64,000 bases of DNA from Dermabacter vaginalis (GCF_001678905.1 NZ_CP012117.1:868001-932000); one strand, 5' to 3'; shown: positions 54,954 through 63,649, counted from the first letter of the stretch. The notes: generated by a model from the letters alone, not told the origin. Numbers and translations: made by a program.

Positions 54954-55739
54954 TTACCAGGGGAGAAGATTGGTCACGAGCGCGCTAATGCCGAGCCCGT
55001 ATGCAACGAGGGTGGGGATCTTCCCCAGGAGGATGATCCACGTGTACGTCGAGAACTTCATTTTCGTCGTGCCCGCGAGGTAGCAGAGGAGGTCATCCGG
55101 GGCGATGGGAAGCACGATCGCGGCTGCAAATGCGGTCGTGAAACCGGATTTTCGCGTCCACCCGAGGTACTTTTCGATCGTCTTCTCGCTAAACATTGCC
55201 TCGATGAGAGCCATGCCCACCTGGCGTGCCACGATGAAGTTCGTGATCGAGCCGGCGCACACCGCGAGCCAGTTATAGATTGTGCCCTCGATCGGCCCGA
55301 AAAGTACAGGCGCGGCGATCACGAGAAGCCCGGCGGGGATGATGGGAAACATCACCGAGGCGAAGCTCGCGGCCATGAAACCAATCGGCCCCCAAATACC
55401 GAGCGAGTCGATGTACGCCTGAAGGGAATCGAGGGACTTGAGTGTACCGGTCTTAATACCCCACGCGACGAGGCCGATCGAGAACGCGAGCCCTACGAAC
55501 GGCATGACCTTGACCGCGATCTGAATGGCCTTCTTGTGGGCGGTGACGCGTTCGGCGGCGTGCTCACCGAAGCGCGATTGATGGTGCTCTTTCGCGCTCG
55601 CCTCCTCCCGCGGTTCGATCGCGGGAGCGATATTGGTGCGTGAACGCTCCGTAGGAGTAAAGGGAAGTTTCTCGGCCCCCGGGAACGCTGGCGAGGAGCT
55701 TTCGGTCGGTGCGGTCGTGGTGTCCTCGTGTGCACTCAT
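54954..55739 (-). CDS. TVP38/TMEM64 (VTT domain) membrane protein
   Basis: A 261-residue membrane protein. The first 75 residues are polar and probably disordered. A VTT domain follows with about five hydrophobic segments: MPFVGLAFSIGLVAWGIK (about 79-96), GPIGFMAASFASVMFPIIPA, LVIAAPVLFGPIEGTIYNWL, and the family's re-entrant loop regions including FTTAFAAAIVLPIAPDDLLC. Relatives in the DedA/VTT superfamily move phospholipids or undecaprenyl phosphate across membranes. It overlaps the upstream glycosyltransferase by ATGA, so it probably handles the same lipid. Confidence 0.88.
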   Translation of the reverse strand: MSAHEDTTTAPTESSSPAFPGAEKLPFTPTERSRTNIAPAIEPREEASAKEHHQSRFGEHAAERVTAHKKAIQIAVKVMPFVGLAFSIGLVAWGIKTGTLKSLDSLQAYIDSLGIWGPIGFMAASFASVMFPIIPAGLLVIAAPVLFGPIEGTIYNWLAVCAGSITNFIVARQVGMALIEAMFSEKTIEKYLGWTRKSGFTTAFAAAIVLPIAPDDLLCYLAGTTKMKFSTYTWIILLGKIPTLVAYGLGISALVTNLLPW

Positions 55740-57034
55740 GCGGCCAGGCGCTCTTCTCCATTGGTCGTGCGGCGAGGGGCCTTTGCGGCGCCCTCGGGTC
55801 GGGTGGAAATCTTCAAACTCAACGGGGTGCGGTGGCGTCCGGTTCCGACGCTTGCGAGCACCTTTTCGTAGACCTCTTTTGCGGATCGCCCAAAAGCTTC
55901 CGCCGAAAAAACCGTGGCGGCGCGCCGAGCGGCGCAGGCTGCCATGCGGGCACGCAGCGCATCATCCTCGAGAATGTCGGCAAGACGCTCGGCGAACTGG
56001 GTCGAGTCCGCGTAGGTGTAACCAGTTTTGCCTTCGAGGATCACGCCGTCGAGGGAATCATCCTTGCGGCACAGGAGCGGGAGGCCACACGCCATGGCCT
56101 CGATGAACGTGAGGCCCTGGGTTTCGCTGAGCGACGCCGAGACGAAAAGATCGGCCATGCGGTAGTAGTCGGCGACCTCCTCGGGCGGGCGGAAACCGGC
56201 AAAACGCACCATGTCGCGGATTCCGAGATGGTCGACGAGACCTTCGAGCTCGTCGCGCGAAGGGCCATCGCCCACAAGCACGAATACGGTGTTCGAGGGG
56301 CGAGCTTTCGCAAGGTGGCGAAGAACATCGTCGACGCTTTTCTCCTTCGCGAGGCGGCACACCGAGACGAGAACCTTCGTGCCTTCGGCGATGCCGAGTT
56401 CGCTGCGAATCTCGCGGCTGCGCTCGAGATCGGCACTCGTCTGGGCGGCGCGGAACCGGGAAAGGTCGAGGCCCGTGGGAATCACGGCGATCGGTTGTGT
56501 GACGCCGTAACCGCGAAGAAGCCTCTCCACCTTTGCCGTCGGCGTGATCACCGCACTGACCTGCTCGCAAAACTTCTTCGAAAAGGCCGTGATCATCTTC
56601 TTGCCCATGGTCTTCGTGGGCGCGTAGTAGTGGGTGTAGTCCTCGTAGATTGTGTGGTACGTGTGCACGATCGGGATGCCTAGCGCCTTCGCAATCGTGC
56701 GGGCCCACAGGAAGGTCGAAAACTCGCACTGCGAGTGAATGACATCGGGGTGCCATTCCTCGATTTCGCGGCGGATCTTCCGGTTCGGGAGCACCGAGAT
56801 GCGCGCGTGGTCATAGAACATCGAAGCGTTGAGAGAAGCGAGCCGGTACACCCCGTCTCGTGAGGAGGACCTGAGGGACTCGGCGAGGGTCAACACACGC
56901 ACGTCGCAGCCAAGCATTTCGAGCTGCTTCTTGAGCGTGAGAACGCTTGTGACGACCCCGTTGACAACCGGCTCGTACCAGTCGGTTGTAATAAGGACCT
57001 TGAGAGGCTCTCGATCACTGCTGTGCATCATCAT
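55736..57034 (-). CDS. GT4-family glycosyltransferase (glycolipid type)
   Basis: A 432-residue GT-B enzyme. The N-terminal domain begins LKVLITTDWYEPVVNGVVTS, with HPDVIHSQCEFSTFLWARTI and VHTYHTIYEDYTHYY, which are like diacylglycerol or phosphatidylinositol glycosyltransferases. The donor domain has GDGPSRDELEGLV and the EX7E motif in SLSETQGLTFIEAMACGLPL. A tail of about 50 residues is basic and polar. The ATG at 57034 has GGAGA close upstream; ATG codons at 57031 and 57028 are alternatives. It is the first gene of the three-gene unit. Confidence 0.9.
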   Translation of the reverse strand: MMMHSSDREPLKVLITTDWYEPVVNGVVTSVLTLKKQLEMLGCDVRVLTLAESLRSSSRDGVYRLASLNASMFYDHARISVLPNRKIRREIEEWHPDVIHSQCEFSTFLWARTIAKALGIPIVHTYHTIYEDYTHYYAPTKTMGKKMITAFSKKFCEQVSAVITPTAKVERLLRGYGVTQPIAVIPTGLDLSRFRAAQTSADLERSREIRSELGIAEGTKVLVSVCRLAKEKSVDDVLRHLAKARPSNTVFVLVGDGPSRDELEGLVDHLGIRDMVRFAGFRPPEEVADYYRMADLFVSASLSETQGLTFIEAMACGLPLLCRKDDSLDGVILEGKTGYTYADSTQFAERLADILEDDALRARMAACAARRAATVFSAEAFGRSAKEVYEKVLASVGTGRHRTPLSLKISTRPEGAAKAPRRTTNGEERLAA

Positions 57035-57340
57035 GTCTCCATCGTGAGTCGCGGAGGCTTGTGGACACATCAGTCATGGGGATCGACTCAATCATCCCCG
57101 AGACTGATATTGCTCAACCCGCGAGGCTAAGACCTCACCGGCAAGCAAGGCTTGCAAACCCGCAGGCGGGCGCGTGACCACAACGCTTCGCACTTCGAGA
57201 CTATGTGTCCTATGTTTCGGGGCGGTGAACGCCATCCCGGAGTTTTCCCGGAATCGCGTGCGGGGAGAAAGGCCTCAGTTGCGCGAAGTCACGCGCGCGG
57301 GAACGCAACTGAGACCTCGAGGCTCGATATAGTCGCGGCT
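57035..57340. other. Divergent intergenic region with three inverted repeats
   Basis: A 306-nt gap without a convincing gene. It holds a two-part hairpin (57070-57107: TCAGTC/GACTGA and GGGGAT/ATCCCC), GCAAGC-AAG-GCTTGC (57141-57155), and a 10-bp inverted repeat (57274-57283 with 57304-57313), plus the -10 box of the ligase gene. Confidence 0.55.
57328..57333 (+). promoter_or_regulatory. -10 box giving a leaderless ligase transcript
   Basis: TATAGT ends 7 nt before the ATG of the ATP-grasp gene, and no Shine-Dalgarno sequence precedes that ATG. Transcription would start at the A of ATG. The right arm of the 10-bp inverted repeat (57304-57313) occupies the -35 position. Confidence 0.55.
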
Positions 57341-58651
57341 ATGGTGCACACGGAAAATTCGCCGGAAGCGGCGGCCTTGCTCGATATACAACCGGTCATT
57401 GTCGGGGGTGACATCGGCGCTTACTCACTAGCGCGCGCCTTTCACGAGGCGTACGGGGTCAAGTCGATCGTTGTGAGCGCGAAACTCGGTTGGCAGATCG
57501 CGAGGAGCGCGATTATTGACAACGTGTTGTGCGAGGATCCCATGGACCCCGAAGTGCTCGCGTCGTCGCTCACTGCCATCGCCGAGAAGATCAGGCGCGC
57601 GCGGCCGGACGCTCACGCCATCGTTTTGGGGTCCGCTGATGCCACGGTCAAATCCATCATCCGGGTCCGTGATGAGCTCGGAGCAATGGACCCCACGTGG
57701 ATCGTGCCGTACGTGGGTCTCGAGGCGTTCGAGGCTGGCACCGAGAAAAACAACTTCACGCGCCTGTGCGAAAAGCTCGGTGTCGACCACCCCGAAACGG
57801 TGATCGTCGATCTCGCAGCGGGGGTGCCGGAATCATTCGACCTCCCCTTTGACTACCCCGTAATCGCGAAACCGGCCGACGTTTCGGCGTGGAAGCGAAC
57901 GAGTTTTGTTGGGAAATCCAAGGTCCACACTGTAGCGAACGAGCAGGATCTGCGTGCACTTTTTGCGAAGATCCACGGGGCCGGCTATCGCAAATCGATC
58001 ATCGTCCAGGATCTCATTCCCGGGGACGATCAAAACATGCGCATCCTCACCGCCTATTGCGACCGTGACTCCCGTATTCGGTTTGCCTCGTGGGGGCGGA
58101 CGCTGCTCGAGGAACACACTCCAGGCGCCATTGGTAATCCCGCAGCGATCGTCTCGGGCGTCAATTGCGAAGCCGTGGCGCAGGCCCAAAAAATTGTGAC
58201 TGAGCTCGGTTGGACCGGCTATGCGAACTTCGACCTCAAGTATGATCCGCGAACGGGCCGAACCGTGTTCTTTGAGCTTAATCCCCGACTCGGCCGCTCT
58301 AACTACTACATCACCGCAGCTGGCCACAATCCTGTCACCTACTACGTCAACGAGCACCTCCTCGGTGCCTTCAAAGAGCCGGGGGAGATTGTTCAGGACC
58401 AGCCCGAAACGCTCTACACCGTGGTGCCGGTGGCCCTGGTCAAGCACTACACCCGCGACCCCGAATCGCGCGCGATCCTCGAGCGCGTACTCAAGGCGAG
58501 ACGTGTCAAGAATCCGCTTAACTATCGCGGAGTCGAAAAAGACCCGAAACGCTGGTTCTACTACTATGCAGCGCTCGTGAACTACGTGAAAAAATTCCGC
58601 ACGCACTACAAACCCGATTATGCAGACGTGCAGGCTTCGGGGGAGAAGTGA
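57341..58651 (+). CDS. ATP-grasp ligase, D-aspartate ligase-like (cell wall cross-bridge)
   Basis: A 436-residue ATP-grasp protein. The N-terminal PVIVGGDIGAYSLARAFHEA (about 19-38) followed by YGVKSIVVS resembles the start of D-aspartate ligase Asl of Enterococcus faecium. The central lid carries FDYPVIAKPADVSAWKR (about 170-186), and the metal/ATP-binding end is YANFDLKYDPRTGRTVFFEL then NPRLGRSNYY (about 295-325). Asl enzymes join D-Asp to the side chain of lysine in peptidoglycan precursors. The gene overlaps an Asp/Glu racemase gene (TGATG), the same pairing as in Enterococcus, which supports a D-amino-acid ligase. The exact substrates are inferred. The ATG at 57341 appears leaderless. 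Confidence 0.85.
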   Translation: MVHTENSPEAAALLDIQPVIVGGDIGAYSLARAFHEAYGVKSIVVSAKLGWQIARSAIIDNVLCEDPMDPEVLASSLTAIAEKIRRARPDAHAIVLGSADATVKSIIRVRDELGAMDPTWIVPYVGLEAFEAGTEKNNFTRLCEKLGVDHPETVIVDLAAGVPESFDLPFDYPVIAKPADVSAWKRTSFVGKSKVHTVANEQDLRALFAKIHGAGYRKSIIVQDLIPGDDQNMRILTAYCDRDSRIRFASWGRTLLEEHTPGAIGNPAAIVSGVNCEAVAQAQKIVTELGWTGYANFDLKYDPRTGRTVFFELNPRLGRSNYYITAAGHNPVTYYVNEHLLGAFKEPGEIVQDQPETLYTVVPVALVKHYTRDPESRAILERVLKARRVKNPLNYRGVEKDPKRWFYYYAALVNYVKKFRTHYKPDYADVQASGEK

Positions 58652-59400
58652 TGACGGTGTGGCAGAACCCTTTCGTAGGGGTACTTGGAGGGGTGGGCCC
58701 CGGGGCGACCGCCGTGTTCATGGACGTCCTTGTGCGAGCGACCGCTGCTCGAGCGGACCAGGACCACATTGATTGCATCGTGATGCAGCACGCCAGCACC
58801 CCCGATCGTACGCGCCATATCCTCGACCCTGAGCATGAGGAGGACCCGGGCCCCGTGCTTGCCCGCGATGCGGCGTTTTTGGAGAGTGCGGGAGCATCGT
58901 TTCTTGTGCTGCCTTGCAACACCGCCCATCACTACGCCGAAGCGATCGATTCCGCGGCGGAGGTAGACCTGCTATCCATCGTCGAGGTCACCGTCCGAGC
59001 CGCCGCTAAGCGTCTTCGCGAGCGCCGAGCAGAGGAATCGCCGGTGGCGATCTTTGCGACTGAGGGCAACATTCACGCAAACGTTTACCAAGATGCGCTA
59101 GCACGAGCGGGTCTCACGCCGCTGGTTCCCGACCGCGACGTTCAAGAGGTCGTGAACTCTCTCATCTACGACCAAGTCAAAGCCGGCCGCCCTGTTGACC
59201 TCCCTGCCCTTTCAGGCATTATCGACGCAATGGAGGCAGCGGGCGCCGGTGCCGTGATCCTTGGATGTACCGAATTGAGTTTGATTTTTGACAAGGAATC
59301 GATGTCCAGCGACAGGCGCATCGTTGACTCGCTGCGTGAGCTCGCAAAGGCGACGGTCAAGAAGGCAGGCAAGCGGCTCACTCCTGCCTTCGCTCATTAG
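58651..59400 (+). CDS. Aspartate/glutamate racemase
   Basis: A 249-residue cofactor-independent racemase. The two catalytic cysteines are C89 in VLPCNTAHHY and C206 in ILGCTELSL. The N terminus VGVLGGVGPGATAVFMDVLV is the family start, and QHASTPDRTRHIL matches the aspartate racemase group (E. coli YgeA, Enterococcus RacD). It would provide D-Asp (or D-Glu) for the coupled ATP-grasp ligase. The ATG at 58651 overlaps the ligase stop and has GGGGGAG upstream. Confidence 0.92.
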   Translation: MTVWQNPFVGVLGGVGPGATAVFMDVLVRATAARADQDHIDCIVMQHASTPDRTRHILDPEHEEDPGPVLARDAAFLESAGASFLVLPCNTAHHYAEAIDSAAEVDLLSIVEVTVRAAAKRLRERRAEESPVAIFATEGNIHANVYQDALARAGLTPLVPDRDVQEVVNSLIYDQVKAGRPVDLPALSGIIDAMEAAGAGAVILGCTELSLIFDKESMSSDRRIVDSLRELAKATVKKAGKRLTPAFAH

Positions 59401-59415
59401 CAATTTTTCCTTTTC

Positions 59416-59446
59416 CTGTGACATTCACAGCAGAGACGTGCATACT
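59416..59446 (+). promoter_or_regulatory. Promoter of the creatinase unit with overlapping palindrome
   Basis: GTGACA (59418-59423) and CATACT (59441-59446) are 17 nt apart. CTGTGA-CAT-TCACAG (59416-59430), a perfect 6-bp inverted repeat, overlaps the -35 box. The gap 59401-59630 holds no gene. Confidence 0.5.
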
Positions 59447-59452
59447 GTTAGT

Positions 59453-59477
59453 GCAACAGGGTTGCTGATGATGCAAC
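59453..59477 (+). promoter_or_regulatory. Triple GCAAC/GTTGC operator-like array
   Basis: GCAAC-AGG-GTTGC-TGATGAT-GCAAC places three copies of one pentamer in alternating orientation directly after the -10 box of the creatinase promoter. It is a candidate binding site for the IclR-type regulator encoded downstream. Confidence 0.5.
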
Positions 59478-59630
59478 GGTGATGGTTGTGGATTCGGCGC
59501 TCTCGCGCAGCGGCCGGGAGTCCGGCTGTACCGATCGCACGATGCTCAACGCAGCGCATTCGCGCGATCGCACATACGCAGTGCTGCGTACCGATCCGCG
59601 ACGACGTCGCGTGAGAAGAAGGAGAACTCC

Positions 59631-60878
59631 ATGACTGAGAAACCCGTTACCTCCGTATCCGAACTCGAAGCCCTCAAGACCATCCAGAACGGCGAAAAGC
59701 AGAAGCTCACCTTCTCCGACGCCGAAATGGAACGCCGCATCGGTGGCCTTCGCGAGATCATGGCCGCGAAAGACCTCGACGCCGTTGTACTGACGAGCTT
59801 CCATGGCATCAAGTACTATTCCGACTTCCTCTTCACCTATTTCGGGCGCCATTACGCCTTCGTCGTGACGCAGGAAAGCACGTGCACAATCTCTGCGAAC
59901 ATCGACGCGGGAATGCCGTGGCGCACGAGCTACGGTGACAACATCGTGTATACCGACTGGAACCGCGATAACTACTACGAGGGTATTCGCGAAGCGCTTC
60001 GTCGCGCGGGCGTGAGTGCGAAGCGCGTGGGCGTCGAGGACGATTCGCTGCCCACCCTCCTGCGCGGGCGCCTCGAAAATGCCCTCAACGGTGCGGAGCT
60101 TGTGGATATTTCGCTCGAATCAATGCGCCAGCGCATGTTTAAGAGCGCCGAAGAGATTGAGGTCATCAAGCATGGTGCGCGCATTGCGGACCTCGGCGGT
60201 GAAGCGATCCGCGATGCCATTCGCCCCGGTGTGACCGAGTATGAGGTCGCCCTTGCAGGTACCGAGGCAATGGTGCATGAAATCGCGAAGACTTTCCCGC
60301 ATCGCGAGGTGCGTGACACGTGGGTGTGGTTCCAGTCGGGCATCAACACCGACGGCGCGCATAACTGGCCAACCACCCGCAAGCTCGAGGCGGGCGACAT
60401 TCTCTCGCTCAACTGCTTCCCGATGACCTCGGGCTACTACACGGCCCTCGAACGTACTCTCTTCGTGGGAGAGCCGAGTCCCGAAGCACGCCGCTACTGG
60501 GACATCAACGTGGAGGTTCACGAGGCAGGTCTCGAGCTGATCAAGCCCGGTGCCGTATGTAAGGACATCGCGGCCGAGCTCAACAAGATCTACGTGGACT
60601 ACGGGCTTCTTCCGAACCGCACGTTCGGTTACGGTCACTCGTTCGGCGTTCTCTCCCATTACTACGGTCGTGAGGCCGGCCTCGAGCTTCGCGAAGACAT
60701 CGACACCGTGATCGAACCCGGCATGGTGGTTTCGATGGAGCCCATGATTACTATTCCGGAAGGACAGCCGGGCGCCGGTGGCTATCGCGAGCACGATATC
60801 GTCGTGGTCGGCGAGGACTCGACGGAAGACATCACGAAGTTCCCGTACGGGCCTGAGAAGAACATCATCCCGGCCTGA
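59631..60878 (+). CDS. Creatinase (creatine amidinohydrolase)
   Basis: Hydrolyses creatine to sarcosine and urea. A 415-residue pita-bread-fold protein of the M24 superfamily that aligns by eye along its whole length with Pseudomonas creatinase: YYSDFLFTYFGRHYAFVVT, SANIDAGMPWRTSYGDNIVY, TDWNRDNYYEGI, FQSGINTDGAHN, LNCFPMTSGYYTALERTLF, FGYGHSFGVLSHYYGREAGL and the C-terminal ITKFPYGPEKNII are all shared. It lacks the metal-ligand set of true M24 aminopeptidases, as expected for creatinase. The ATG has AAGGAGA upstream. First gene of the creatinine unit. Confidence 0.95.
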   Translation: MTEKPVTSVSELEALKTIQNGEKQKLTFSDAEMERRIGGLREIMAAKDLDAVVLTSFHGIKYYSDFLFTYFGRHYAFVVTQESTCTISANIDAGMPWRTSYGDNIVYTDWNRDNYYEGIREALRRAGVSAKRVGVEDDSLPTLLRGRLENALNGAELVDISLESMRQRMFKSAEEIEVIKHGARIADLGGEAIRDAIRPGVTEYEVALAGTEAMVHEIAKTFPHREVRDTWVWFQSGINTDGAHNWPTTRKLEAGDILSLNCFPMTSGYYTALERTLFVGEPSPEARRYWDINVEVHEAGLELIKPGAVCKDIAAELNKIYVDYGLLPNRTFGYGHSFGVLSHYYGREAGLELREDIDTVIEPGMVVSMEPMITIPEGQPGAGGYREHDIVVVGEDSTEDITKFPYGPEKNIIPA

Positions 60879-60901
60879 GGTCTCGCATTGTGAGCTAGTG
60901 C

Positions 60902-60933
60902 GCGGCGCGGCCACCACATCGTGGCTGCGCCGC
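60902..60933 (+). terminator. Hairpin between creatinase and creatininase genes
   Basis: A 13-bp stem (60902-60914 with 60921-60933, one G-T) with a 6-nt loop, followed by CTACGCTTTTC. It may partly terminate or protect the creatinase message. Confidence 0.55.
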
Positions 60934-60994
60934 CTACGCTTTTCATCAGATGCGCCCATATCGATTCATCCCGCCCCATTTCCAGGAGCCAACA

Positions 60995-61837
60995 GTGCAC
61001 ATCGACCCGACCGTCCTTGACGCCGCCGTGACCTCAAGCCCCGAACGCGACCTCGCATTTACCGCAGCTCCCGAATATGCCTCGTGGTGTCAAAAACGCT
61101 CGGTCGTGCTCATTCCCGTTGGTGCTCTCGAGCAGCACGGCCCCCACATGCCACTCGGCACCGATGCGCTGCTCTCGCACGCCATGGCACGCGGCGTATG
61201 CGACCTCATGAATGCCAAGGCCGATGCTGAAATCGGCTCCGCTAAAGTCGCCCAGCCCTTCGTGTACGGATATAAATCCCAGCAGAAGTCCGGCGGGGGG
61301 AATCACCTCCCCGGCACAATTAGCCTCGATGCCCACACTCTCACGACCTACGCACGTGATGTCACGCGCGGTTTTCTCGCGCAGGGGGTAAGCAGCGTGG
61401 TGTTCGTCAACGGCCACTACGAGAACTACCAGTTCCTCTACGAAGGCGTGGACCTTGCCCTTCGAGACCTCGGGATCGTGCAAGGGGCCGAGCGCAACGC
61501 GCTCTTGCTTAGCTATTGGGACTATGTGGATGACTCTACGCTCGCGAAGGTGTATCCCGACGGCTTCCCGGGATGGGATATCGAGCACGGCGGAGTTCTC
61601 GAAACTGCCCTCATGATGCGCCTTTACCCGAGTCTCGTGAACGAATCCGCGATGATCGATCACCCCGCGGCTGATCTACCTCGCTTCGACCGTCTCCCCG
61701 TCGTGCCCGAACGTACGCCCGAAACGGGCTGCCTCTCGTCACCGCGAGGAGCAAGCCGCGAAAAAGGAGAGTGGCTCTTTAGCGCCGCGACCTCCGCGAT
61801 CGCTGCTGACCTCCTCCAAGAACTGAACCTTACCTAA
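60995..61837 (+). CDS. Creatininase (creatinine amidohydrolase)
   Basis: Interconverts creatinine and creatine. A 280-residue enzyme of the creatininase/arylformamide amidohydrolase-like family. The metal ligands lie in GALEQHGPHMPLGTDAL (E46, H48, D57), and further family motifs are FVNGHYEN (about 149-156) and DIEHGGVLETALMM (about 199-212). KSGGGNHLPGTISLDAHTL is like the Pseudomonas enzyme. GTG at 60995 with CAGGAG 6 nt upstream is preferred over an in-frame ATG at 60950. Confidence 0.92.
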   Translation: MHIDPTVLDAAVTSSPERDLAFTAAPEYASWCQKRSVVLIPVGALEQHGPHMPLGTDALLSHAMARGVCDLMNAKADAEIGSAKVAQPFVYGYKSQQKSGGGNHLPGTISLDAHTLTTYARDVTRGFLAQGVSSVVFVNGHYENYQFLYEGVDLALRDLGIVQGAERNALLLSYWDYVDDSTLAKVYPDGFPGWDIEHGGVLETALMMRLYPSLVNESAMIDHPAADLPRFDRLPVVPERTPETGCLSSPRGASREKGEWLFSAATSAIAADLLQELNLT

Positions 61838-61875
61838 GCGCCCATAGGCGTCCGCCCTCAACGAAGGACAGAACT

Positions 61876-63630
61876 ATGCCCCGACCGAGAAAGCCCGAAC
61901 CGGATCAGGTAGGGCCAGAGCAATCACAAGAGGAACCGAGTACCCAGACCACGGAGGTACAGCTCCCTCGCTTCCGCGGTTCGATCATCCCGCCTATTGA
62001 TTCCCTCTTTATCAAGGCGCTGCCACCGGTTCTCATCGTGTGCGTGGTGGTCGCGGTTGTCGTGAATCCCGACGGAACCGCGAACGTGATCGACGGTCTT
62101 CGCACACACATCACGGCGGGATGGACCTGGTACTTCGTCGCATACTCGGTGCTTGCTGTAGCACTGTGCGTGTGGCTCACCTTTTCCAAGCTCGGCAAGG
62201 TGCGGCTCGGCGGCCCGAAAGCGAAGCCCGAGCACTCGGCTTTCGCGTGGTATTCGATGCTCTTCGCGTGTGGTCAAGGCATCGGCCTTATCTTCTGGTC
62301 GCTCGCCCAGCCCATCATGATGAAGGAGGATTCGGCGATCCTCCCGATCACTGGGAACCCTGGTGAGGGCGGCATCGTGTGGACGTACTTCCACTGGGGT
62401 TTTACCGCGTGGGCCATTTACGGCGGTATCGCCGCGTGCCTCGCGTACTCGCACCACAACCTCGGTAAGACCCTCACCTTTAGGGAGGCCACCGTCGACA
62501 TCCTTCCAAAGAAGGCCCAGCGCCCCGCGGGTGTGGTCATCGAGATGCTCGCGATCATCGCGACCGTCCTCGGTCTCGCCACGAGTTTCTCGTTCGCTGC
62601 CATCCAGTTCTCTTCGGGGCTCAGCTCGCTTACGAGTCTCGAGAGCGGCAACACGGTGTGGCTCATCGTGATCGCCGTGTTCGCTGTTCTTGCCGCGTTC
62701 TCCGCCTTTATGGGAGTGGATAAGGGCATGAAACGCATTTCTGAGCTCAACACGATTCTTTCCGTTGTGCTCGTGCTCGGCGTGCTGCTTTTCGGCCCCA
62801 CGGTCTACATCCTCTCGAACCTCGTGCAGACATCGGGAAGTTTCATCAGCAACTTTCTTTCGATGAGTTTCTTTACAGCGCCCGAACTTACGATGACCCC
62901 GATCGATTCGTGGCAGGACAGCTGGAACGGCTGGTGGACCGTGTTCATCTGGTGCTGGGTGATCGCGTTCAGCCCCTTCGTTGCCGGCTTCATCGCGCGC
63001 ATCTCGCGCGGCCGCACGATCCGCGAGTTTGTCGTGGGCGTGACCATCGTGCCGTCGATCATCGTCATGGTGTGGGTGGGCATCATCGCCTCGGCCGGGA
63101 TGTTCTACGACGAGAAGAGTGGGGGTGCCGTCACCGAAGCGGTGGGTATTGATAACGCGGCGGGTCTCTTTGAGATGCTCGGCATGATTCCCTACATCGG
63201 CACGATCCTCATCATCGTCGCGACCGTCCTCGTGGGCACTTACTACGTCACCTCACTGGATTCGGGTACGTACGCGCTCGCGGAATTCGTGAACGCCCCG
63301 AAAAAGGCGAGTAGCGCCTTCAGGGTTGTGCTTGTCGTCTCGATCGCCGTCGTCGCAATCGTGCTTCTTTCGCTCGGCTCCGATTCGGTTGTGGACACCG
63401 TGCAGACCGGCACGATCATCGGCGCGTTCCCCTTCTCGTTCGTGGTGCTGCTCATGATCATCAACCTGTTCAGGCGCTTGCGTCATCGCGACCGCGAAAC
63501 CCGCTTGCTCGAGCGTGAGGTCAACGATCCCGAGGTACGCCCCGAGGACTTCACGGTCGACGAGCATGGCCTTCCGCTTCCGTCGGAGGAGATTCCCGAC
63601 GACATCCCGGGCCTTCCCGAGAAGTCATAA
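61876..63630 (+). CDS. BCCT-family transporter
   Basis: A 584-residue secondary transporter with 12 predicted membrane segments between about 50 and 535. The family motif is WNGWWTVFIWCWVIAFSPFV (about 353-372) then AGFIARISRGRTIREF. GIGLIFWSLAQP and GFTAWAIYGGIAACLAYSHH are also standard. BCCT proteins carry betaine, choline, carnitine or similar quaternary amines with sodium or protons. Placement after creatinase and creatininase suggests creatine or creatinine, which are chemically similar. It starts 38 nt after the creatininase stop. Confidence 0.93.
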   Translation: MPRPRKPEPDQVGPEQSQEEPSTQTTEVQLPRFRGSIIPPIDSLFIKALPPVLIVCVVVAVVVNPDGTANVIDGLRTHITAGWTWYFVAYSVLAVALCVWLTFSKLGKVRLGGPKAKPEHSAFAWYSMLFACGQGIGLIFWSLAQPIMMKEDSAILPITGNPGEGGIVWTYFHWGFTAWAIYGGIAACLAYSHHNLGKTLTFREATVDILPKKAQRPAGVVIEMLAIIATVLGLATSFSFAAIQFSSGLSSLTSLESGNTVWLIVIAVFAVLAAFSAFMGVDKGMKRISELNTILSVVLVLGVLLFGPTVYILSNLVQTSGSFISNFLSMSFFTAPELTMTPIDSWQDSWNGWWTVFIWCWVIAFSPFVAGFIARISRGRTIREFVVGVTIVPSIIVMVWVGIIASAGMFYDEKSGGAVTEAVGIDNAAGLFEMLGMIPYIGTILIIVATVLVGTYYVTSLDSGTYALAEFVNAPKKASSAFRVVLVVSIAVVAIVLLSLGSDSVVDTVQTGTIIGAFPFSFVVLLMIINLFRRLRHRDRETRLLEREVNDPEVRPEDFTVDEHGLPLPSEEIPDDIPGLPEKS

Positions 63631-63649
63631 CGCTCATCACAGTATTTGC

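Noticed and set aside
53868-55643. A 591-codon open frame on the + strand, antisense to a glycosyltransferase and the TVP38-family gene
   Set aside because: Both genes on the other strand have family motifs; the frame has no credible start or domain.
59416-59430. CTGTGA-CAT-TCACAG as a CRP/GlxR site
   Set aside because: CRP-type sites have six bases between TGTGA and TCACA; here there are three, so it is reported only as an inverted repeat.
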